This document shows positions 59,336 through 64,000 of a stretch of 64,000 nucleotides of DNA, one piece after another. The translations under genes and the position numbers were made by a program. Each line of letters begins with the position of its first letter. The first letter of the stretch is position 1. The DNA comes from Enterococcus innesii. Lineage in GTDB: Bacteria; Bacillota; Bacilli; Lactobacillales; Enterococcaceae. The stretch covers positions 434,001 to 498,000 of the forward strand of contig JAHHEN010000001.1 in the NCBI GenBank assembly GCA_018982785.1, in the 5' to 3' direction. The notes under the pieces were generated by a model that saw nothing but the letters and a program-made list of their open reading frames with translations, did not search any database and was not told the DNA's origin.

Positions 59336-60730
59336 TTAAAAGCCGTTATTATCTGAAACTTCTTTAAACCAACGACCTGATTTTTTCACTGTTCGTTTAG
59401 CATCATTTGCTAAGTCAACGGAGATAAATCCGTAACGGTTCTTGTAAGCATTGGTCCAGGACCAGTTGTCCATGCAGGTCCACATATGGTAGCCAACACA
59501 ATTGGTTCCTTCTTGGATCGCTTGGTGGACATACTTCAAGTGGTCAGAGACAAACTCGATGCGGTAATCATCTTCGATCACGCCATCAGCATTGACGAAA
59601 CGTTCTTCTCCTTCGACACCCATGCCATTTTCAGAAATGTAGCACTTGATATTGCCATAGTTTTCTCGCGTGTTTGTCAAAATATCATAGATCCCTTTTT
59701 CATAGATTTCCCATCCACGATACGGGTTCATTTTCTTGTTCGGCATATCATAGTTATCAAAGTAATCATCTGGCATTGGACTTTTCGCTTGATCGATCGG
59801 TGATTCTTTCTTCATGATACGACGAGGTTGGTAATAATTGATCCCCAACAAGTCGATCGTATTTTCGCGAATCGTTTGTAAATCATCAGCTTCCATCGCT
59901 GGTACCATATCTAATTCCTTGACGATGGTCACTAATTCTTCTGGGAACGTGCCTTTGACCGCAGGGTCTAAGAAAGAGCGATTAAAGAAGGCATCTGCGA
60001 TTTGCGCTGCTTTGACATCCTCTGGATCGTTCTCATCTCTTGGATAGCTTGGCGTCAAATTCAAAATAATGCCGATCTCCCCACCAAGGTTCATCTCATG
60101 GTAGACTTTGATGGCTTTAGCACTCGCCAACGTTTCGTGGAACCCAACTTGGACTGCATGTTTCATGTTGATCTCATTCGGATAATGGAATTGGTAAAGA
60201 TAGCCGCCTTCAACAGGAACGATCGGTTCATTATGAGTGAACCATTTCTTGACACGATCACCAAATAACGTAAAGCAGGTTTGCGCAAACGCGACATAGG
60301 CATCCACGGTCTCTCGGTTCAACCAGCCGCCTTTTTCTTGCAGCGCCATTGGCATATCGAAGTGGTATAAATTCATGAAAGGTTCGATCCCGTTGGCGAT
60401 CAACTCATCAATGTAGGCATTGTAAAAATCAACGGCTTTTTGATTGACTTCTCCTTTGCCTTGCGGGAAGAGACGACTCCATTGGATCGACGTCCGAAAC
60501 GTCGTATGGCCGGTTTCTTTCATTAGTTGAATATCTTCTTGATAGCGTGTGTAGACTTGCGAGGTTTTTTCAGGACCTACCCCATTGAAAAATTTCTCTG
60601 GTTCTTGCTGATACCAGTAATCCCAGATGCTTGCCCCTTTGCCATCGCCTTCAAATACACCTTCTGTTTGTGGGCCACTAGCGGCTGACCCCCACCAAAA
60701 GCCTGCTGGAAATTGATAATCCATCTTCAT
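59336..60730 (-). CDS. 6-phospho-beta-glucosidase/galactosidase, GH1
   Basis: 464 residues. Start signature FPAGFWWGSAASGPQTEG, acid/base in WFTHNEP, nucleophile in CYISENGMG, and the phosphate-binding loop SWTNAYKNRYGFISVD. It hydrolyses phospho-glycosides imported by the EIICs on either side. Either ATG (60730 or 60724) fits the GAGGAG site. Transcribed alone towards a terminator; it is divergent from the EIIC at 60884. Confidence 0.92.
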   Translation of the reverse strand: MKMDYQFPAGFWWGSAASGPQTEGVFEGDGKGASIWDYWYQQEPEKFFNGVGPEKTSQVYTRYQEDIQLMKETGHTTFRTSIQWSRLFPQGKGEVNQKAVDFYNAYIDELIANGIEPFMNLYHFDMPMALQEKGGWLNRETVDAYVAFAQTCFTLFGDRVKKWFTHNEPIVPVEGGYLYQFHYPNEINMKHAVQVGFHETLASAKAIKVYHEMNLGGEIGIILNLTPSYPRDENDPEDVKAAQIADAFFNRSFLDPAVKGTFPEELVTIVKELDMVPAMEADDLQTIRENTIDLLGINYYQPRRIMKKESPIDQAKSPMPDDYFDNYDMPNKKMNPYRGWEIYEKGIYDILTNTRENYGNIKCYISENGMGVEGEERFVNADGVIEDDYRIEFVSDHLKYVHQAIQEGTNCVGYHMWTCMDNWSWTNAYKNRYGFISVDLANDAKRTVKKSGRWFKEVSDNNGF

Positions 60731-60842
60731 TCACTCCTCATTTTTTCTTTGCTGCCCTAATCATAAAGGAAGCAGTTACAAAAATCAATCTTTTTTAAAA
60801 TAAATGTATAGACATTTAAAATAAAACATGATACATTATCAA

Positions 60843-60856
60843 TGTAATCGATTGCA
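60843..60856. promoter_or_regulatory. cre site between divergent GH1 and EIIC genes
   Basis: TGTAATCGATTGCA is a near-perfect palindrome that matches TGWAANCGNTNWCA at 13 of 14 positions, 28 bases upstream of the EIIC start. Confidence 0.6.
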
Positions 60857-60883
60857 AAAAGAAATTTAAGGAGTGAACTAATA

Positions 60884-62155
60884 ATGAATGGTTTTATGGA
60901 CAAGTTATCTGAAAAGATTTTGCCCTTGGCGAATGCCTTAGGACAAAATCGCTACCTGACCGTCTTGCGGGACGCGTTTATGCTTTCGTTCCCAATCACT
61001 ATGTTTGGATCGATCGTGGTCGTTTTAAACAACCTACCCTTCTTCAGTGATGCCACTAAAGGAACATTAGGAACACTGTTTGGCAATGGGCAAAATGCAA
61101 CAATGAGTATCATGACTGTTTTCGTTACTTTCGGTATTGGCTATTATTTATCAAAATCATATGATGTGGAAGGGATTTTTGGTGGTGCCGTTTCGTTTGC
61201 CAGCTTTTTGATCTTGACTCCTTTCTTTATGACTACTGAATCTGGCGAAACGATCTCCGGTGTGCTGTCTCTTGATCGTCTTGGCGCAAAAGGGATGTTT
61301 ATCGGGATGATCGCAGCATTTTTGGCAGCTGAAATCTATTGCCGCATCACAAAACGCGGCTGGCAGATCAAAATGCCTGATGGGGTGCCACCAGCAGTTT
61401 CTAAATCTTTTGCCGCTTTGATTCCAGCAATTATCACCTTAACGGTATTTTTAGTGATCAATGCCATCATGACGGGTGTCTTCAATGCCAACTTGCATGA
61501 CTTGGTTTATGAATTGATCCAAAAACCATTGACTGGACTAGGCAGCAGCTTGCCAGCAACTCTATTGGCTTTGTTCTTTGTCCAATTCCTTTGGTTCTTC
61601 GGTCTACATGGTCAAATCATCGTCAACTCTGTGATGGACCCGATTTGGAATACATTGATGTTAGACAACTTAGAAGCGTATCAAAATGGGGATGCACTGC
61701 CGCATATCGTCACAAAACCATTTATGGAAACATTCACCGTTGGATTAGGCGGTTCTGGTATGACGTTAGCCGTTGTTATCTTGATGGCTTTTGTATTGAA
61801 GAAAAAACAATACCGCGATGTGGGTCGTTTGGCTTTAGCACCAGGGATCTTTAACGTTAACGAACCAGCAATCTTCGGTATGCCGATCGTCTTGAATGCG
61901 ACGATCCTGATTCCTTGGGTCGTGGCACCTCTTGTGGTAACGACCTTCAACTACTTAGTGATGGCGGCTGGACTTGTTCCTGCACCAACTGGTGTTTCTG
62001 TTCCTTGGACCGTTCCAGTGGTCTTCAGTGGTGTCTTAGCAACCAACTCTTGGTTAGGTGGTTTGCTGCAAGTCATTGACGTGGTGATCGTCGGCTTGAT
62101 CTGGTATCCATTCTTACGTGTTTTAGATCGTCAAGCAGAACCATCGATCGATTAA
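60884..62155 (+). CDS. PTS EIIC, lactose/cellobiose family
   Basis: 423 residues, homologous to the EIIC at 57809: MDKLSEKILPLANALGQNRYL start, MPDGVPPAVSKSFAALIP, WFFGLHGQIIVN and FNVNEPAIFGMP. AAGGAGTG precedes the ATG. Divergent from the GH1 gene, followed by a terminator and a gntR paralogue. It imports a beta-glucoside; EIIA/EIIB must come from other loci. Confidence 0.91.
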   Translation: MNGFMDKLSEKILPLANALGQNRYLTVLRDAFMLSFPITMFGSIVVVLNNLPFFSDATKGTLGTLFGNGQNATMSIMTVFVTFGIGYYLSKSYDVEGIFGGAVSFASFLILTPFFMTTESGETISGVLSLDRLGAKGMFIGMIAAFLAAEIYCRITKRGWQIKMPDGVPPAVSKSFAALIPAIITLTVFLVINAIMTGVFNANLHDLVYELIQKPLTGLGSSLPATLLALFFVQFLWFFGLHGQIIVNSVMDPIWNTLMLDNLEAYQNGDALPHIVTKPFMETFTVGLGGSGMTLAVVILMAFVLKKKQYRDVGRLALAPGIFNVNEPAIFGMPIVLNATILIPWVVAPLVVTTFNYLVMAAGLVPAPTGVSVPWTVPVVFSGVLATNSWLGGLLQVIDVVIVGLIWYPFLRVLDRQAEPSID

Positions 62156-62158
62156 GCG

Positions 62159-62198
62159 CAACGGCTGGCTGAATTTTTTCAGTCAGCCGTTCTTTTTA
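62159..62198 (+). terminator. EIIC terminator
   Basis: AACGGCTGGCTGA-6-CAGTCAGCCGTT followed by CTTTTTAT. Confidence 0.87.
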
Positions 62199-62263
62199 TA
62201 AAAAAACCAAGGTTTGATTGTCGAAACCGCTTTTTTCAGCTATACTTCTTGCGAGGTGATCAG

Positions 62264-62980
62264 ATGCCAAAATACCAAGAAATTGCCAATATTTTACGCA
62301 CACGTATCAAAAACAAAACGTATCCGCCTGACAGCTTACTACCGAACCAAACTGATTTGGTCGAGGAATTCGGAGTCAGCCGGATGACCATCAAAAAAGC
62401 CATCGGTATTTTAGCCATGGAAGGACTGGTTTATTCTCAGCGGGGCGCTGGAACAAAAATATTGAACCACCCATTCTTAAAAAAAGACACCACTGCTTTA
62501 ACGGTCTATGAAGGCTTGTCAACGGAAATGGGCAAAGCTGGCCGCAAGCTAGTCAGTCAAGTCATCGATTTTCAAGTCGAATTTCCTGACCAAACGATCC
62601 AAGAAAAGTTGATGTTGACGGAAGAACAGCCGATCTATAGTATTGTCCGCTTGCGGATTCTTGAAGACCAGCCGTTTATTTTAGAATATACCTATATGCC
62701 GGTCCATTTGGTGCCCAATTTAACTCGTGGCCATTTAGAAAGTTCTATCTACCGTTATGTCAAAGAGGAACTAGGGGTCCAGTTTGCTGGCGCCTACCGC
62801 ACCATCGCCGCTGATAAAAGTGCCGCGTACGATCAACAGTATTTGGACTGTAAAGTCGATGATCCGGTCTTAGAGATCGAACAGATCGTCTATCAGAAAA
62901 ATGGCTCACCTATCGAATTTTCCCGTAGTCGCAACCGTTATGACGTGCGGGCCTACTCTTATTTAGATGTCCAGCACTAA
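62264..62980 (+). CDS. GntR/UTRA-family regulator
   Basis: About 238 residues, a close paralogue of the regulator at 56882 (both open MPKY.EIA..LR.RI and share LVEEFGVSRMTIK and SRSRNRYDVR-type ends). GntR winged helix plus UTRA ligand domain. ATG 62264 follows GCGAGGTGAT. It likely controls the adjacent EIIC and GH1 genes in response to a phospho-sugar. Confidence 0.88.
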   Translation: MPKYQEIANILRTRIKNKTYPPDSLLPNQTDLVEEFGVSRMTIKKAIGILAMEGLVYSQRGAGTKILNHPFLKKDTTALTVYEGLSTEMGKAGRKLVSQVIDFQVEFPDQTIQEKLMLTEEQPIYSIVRLRILEDQPFILEYTYMPVHLVPNLTRGHLESSIYRYVKEELGVQFAGAYRTIAADKSAAYDQQYLDCKVDDPVLEIEQIVYQKNGSPIEFSRSRNRYDVRAYSYLDVQH

Positions 62981-63032
62981 AAAGACCTGCCCACGGTTTT
63001 CTTCCATCAGAAACCGTGGGCAGGTCTTTTTG
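62979..63032. terminator. bidirectional terminator
   Basis: AAAAAGACCTGCCCACGGTTT pairs perfectly with AAACCGTGGGCAGGTCTTTTT (split over 62979-63032), between the convergent gntR and copper-ATPase genes. Confidence 0.92.
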
Positions 63033-63053
63033 TTGTTTCATTCGTTACTTCGT

Positions 63054-64000
63054 TTATTTTTTCGCTGAGGGTTGGAATCGTTTCAGCCGCAAGGCGTTTA
63101 ATAAAACGGATACCGAGCTGAAGCTCATGGCCGCCCCAGCGATCATTGGATTGAGCAAGGGGCCCCCGAAAAGATGCAGCACACCCATTGCGACAGGGAT
63201 GCCTAAGACGTTATACGCAAAAGCCCAGAAAAGATTTTCTTTGATGTTTTTGATGGTTGCCCGACTTAACTCGATCGCTGATGGGACGTCCATCAGATCG
63301 CTGCGCATCAGTACGATGTCTGCCGATTCGATGGCGACATCGGTACCGGATCCGATCGCGATCCCTACATCGGCTTGGGCTAACGCGGGCGCATCATTGA
63401 TCCCGTCACCTACCATCGCAACCTTTTGGCCTTTGGCTTGCAGGCCAGCTACTTTGGCGGCTTTATCTTCTGGCAAGACGTCACTGATCACTTCATCGAT
63501 ACCGACTTGTTTGGCGATGGCTTGGGCCGTTCGGGCATTGTCGCCCGTGATCATTGCTACGTACAAGCCCATTTGATGCAACCGTTCAATGGCTTTTCGA
63601 CTGCTTTCTTTGATAGTATCTGCCACAGCGATGATCCCGATCGCTTCGCCGTCTTTGGCAACATACATCGGTGTTTTCCCTTCGTGAGCCAATTGTTGGG
63701 CTTGCTCGATCAGGCCATCGATGGCAACGTTTTGTTTTTCCAACCATTTCTGGTTGCCTAATAGGACTGGACTGCCAGCGATCGTTCCTTGAATTCCATG
63801 ACCTGGAATCGCTTCAAACCCGTCAACTTCTTGCAGGGCGAGGGCTTGCGTGCGGGCTTCGATCACAATGGCTTCGCCTAATGGATGTTCTGAGCCTTTT
63901 TCAACAGAAGCCGCCAGTTGCAGCAATTCCGTCGGCGTGTGGTTGCCGGCAGGCAGGAGATCGGTTACGACTGGTTTGCCTTCTGTGATCGTGCCGGTTT
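63054..64000 (-). CDS. copA: copper-translocating P-type ATPase (CopA-like), partial
   Basis: The C-terminal 315 residues; the gene runs off the right edge just after TGTITEGKPVVTD, so the phosphorylated Asp of DKTGT is immediately outside. Visible: the SEHPLGEAI serine-glutamate-His-Pro motif of P1B ATPases, MITGDNARTAQAIAK, MVGDGINDAPAL and the last two helices with NVLGIPVAMGVLH and MSFSSVSVLLNALRLK. The MSxSS pattern of the last helix is that of Cu(I)-exporting CopA proteins. It pumps copper out of the cell. No copper-responsive site is visible because the start is outside the window. Confidence 0.9.
   Translation of the reverse strand, partial: TGTITEGKPVVTDLLPAGNHTPTELLQLAASVEKGSEHPLGEAIVIEARTQALALQEVDGFEAIPGHGIQGTIAGSPVLLGNQKWLEKQNVAIDGLIEQAQQLAHEGKTPMYVAKDGEAIGIIAVADTIKESSRKAIERLHQMGLYVAMITGDNARTAQAIAKQVGIDEVISDVLPEDKAAKVAGLQAKGQKVAMVGDGINDAPALAQADVGIAIGSGTDVAIESADIVLMRSDLMDVPSAIELSRATIKNIKENLFWAFAYNVLGIPVAMGVLHLFGGPLLNPMIAGAAMSFSSVSVLLNALRLKRFQPSAKK

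Overview
The window looks like chromosomal DNA of a low-to-mid GC Firmicute, most probably a yellow, motile Enterococcus of the E. casseliflavus/E. gallinarum group. This is inferred from gene content, not from a search. The evidence is strong AGGAGG ribosome sites, many PTS permeases with GH1 phospho-glycosidases, catabolic AlsS/AlsD, an L-ascorbate PTS operon, Mga/AtxA-type regulators, a staphyloxanthin-like crtP-crtQ-crtO cluster (pigment) and a soluble PAS/MCP chemotaxis transducer (motility). No rRNA, tRNA, CRISPR array, insertion sequence, phage or plasmid gene was recognised.

Layout. 1-3.1 kb: an MhqR-type quinone/catechol-stress operon (MarR repressor, two ring-cleaving dioxygenases, flavin reductase, MhqD-like esterase) with a palindrome inside its promoter spacer. 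3.2-9.1 kb: an unusual locus of two neutral-ceramidase-like proteins, a PTS EIIC, an amidohydrolase and a divergent LysR regulator. 9.3-13.9 kb: ada (alkylation repair) and crtPQO. 14-19 kb: a Vex/Vnc-like ABC transporter plus two-component system and a hypothetical gene. 19-22.7 kb: two divergent Mga-like regulators. 22.7-27.5 kb: alsS-alsD, an HSL-type esterase and the PAS/MCP protein. 27.5-34.7 kb: zinc-ribbon proteins, a membrane-anchored coiled-coil protein, a lipoprotein, DUF1761 and YxeA proteins and an amino-acid permease. 34.8-39.7 kb: a PhnDCEE transporter with a tyrosine-phosphatase-like enzyme and a divergent GntR regulator. 39.9-45.9 kb: acetyltransferases and a beta-glucoside locus (ROK kinase, RpiR, EIIC, GH1). 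46-52.7 kb: a full ula operon (ulaG-C-A-B-D-E-F) divergent from a DeoR-type regulator. 52.8-56.9 kb: YeiH/LysR pair and uvrC. 56.9-63 kb: a near mirror-image gntR-EIIC / GH1 / EIIC-gntR island. 63 kb to the end: a CopA-like copper ATPase running off the edge.

A dominant feature is that 14 genes are broken by 18 frameshifts. Every one is repaired by adding a single base, nearly always in a homopolymer, and the repaired lengths match the families or neighbouring paralogues. This is best read as systematic homopolymer under-calling in the assembly rather than real decay. Broken genes are therefore given as one feature over the full inferred span, typed pseudogene 'as sequenced', with the break position stated.

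Functionally the region is mostly accessory carbon catabolism (four EIICs without their own EIIA/EIIB, two phospho-beta-glucosidases, L-ascorbate, acetoin) controlled by local LysR, GntR, RpiR, DeoR and Mga regulators with visible operator-like repeats and CcpA-type cre sites, interleaved with stress functions (quinones, alkylation, UV, copper, carotenoid).
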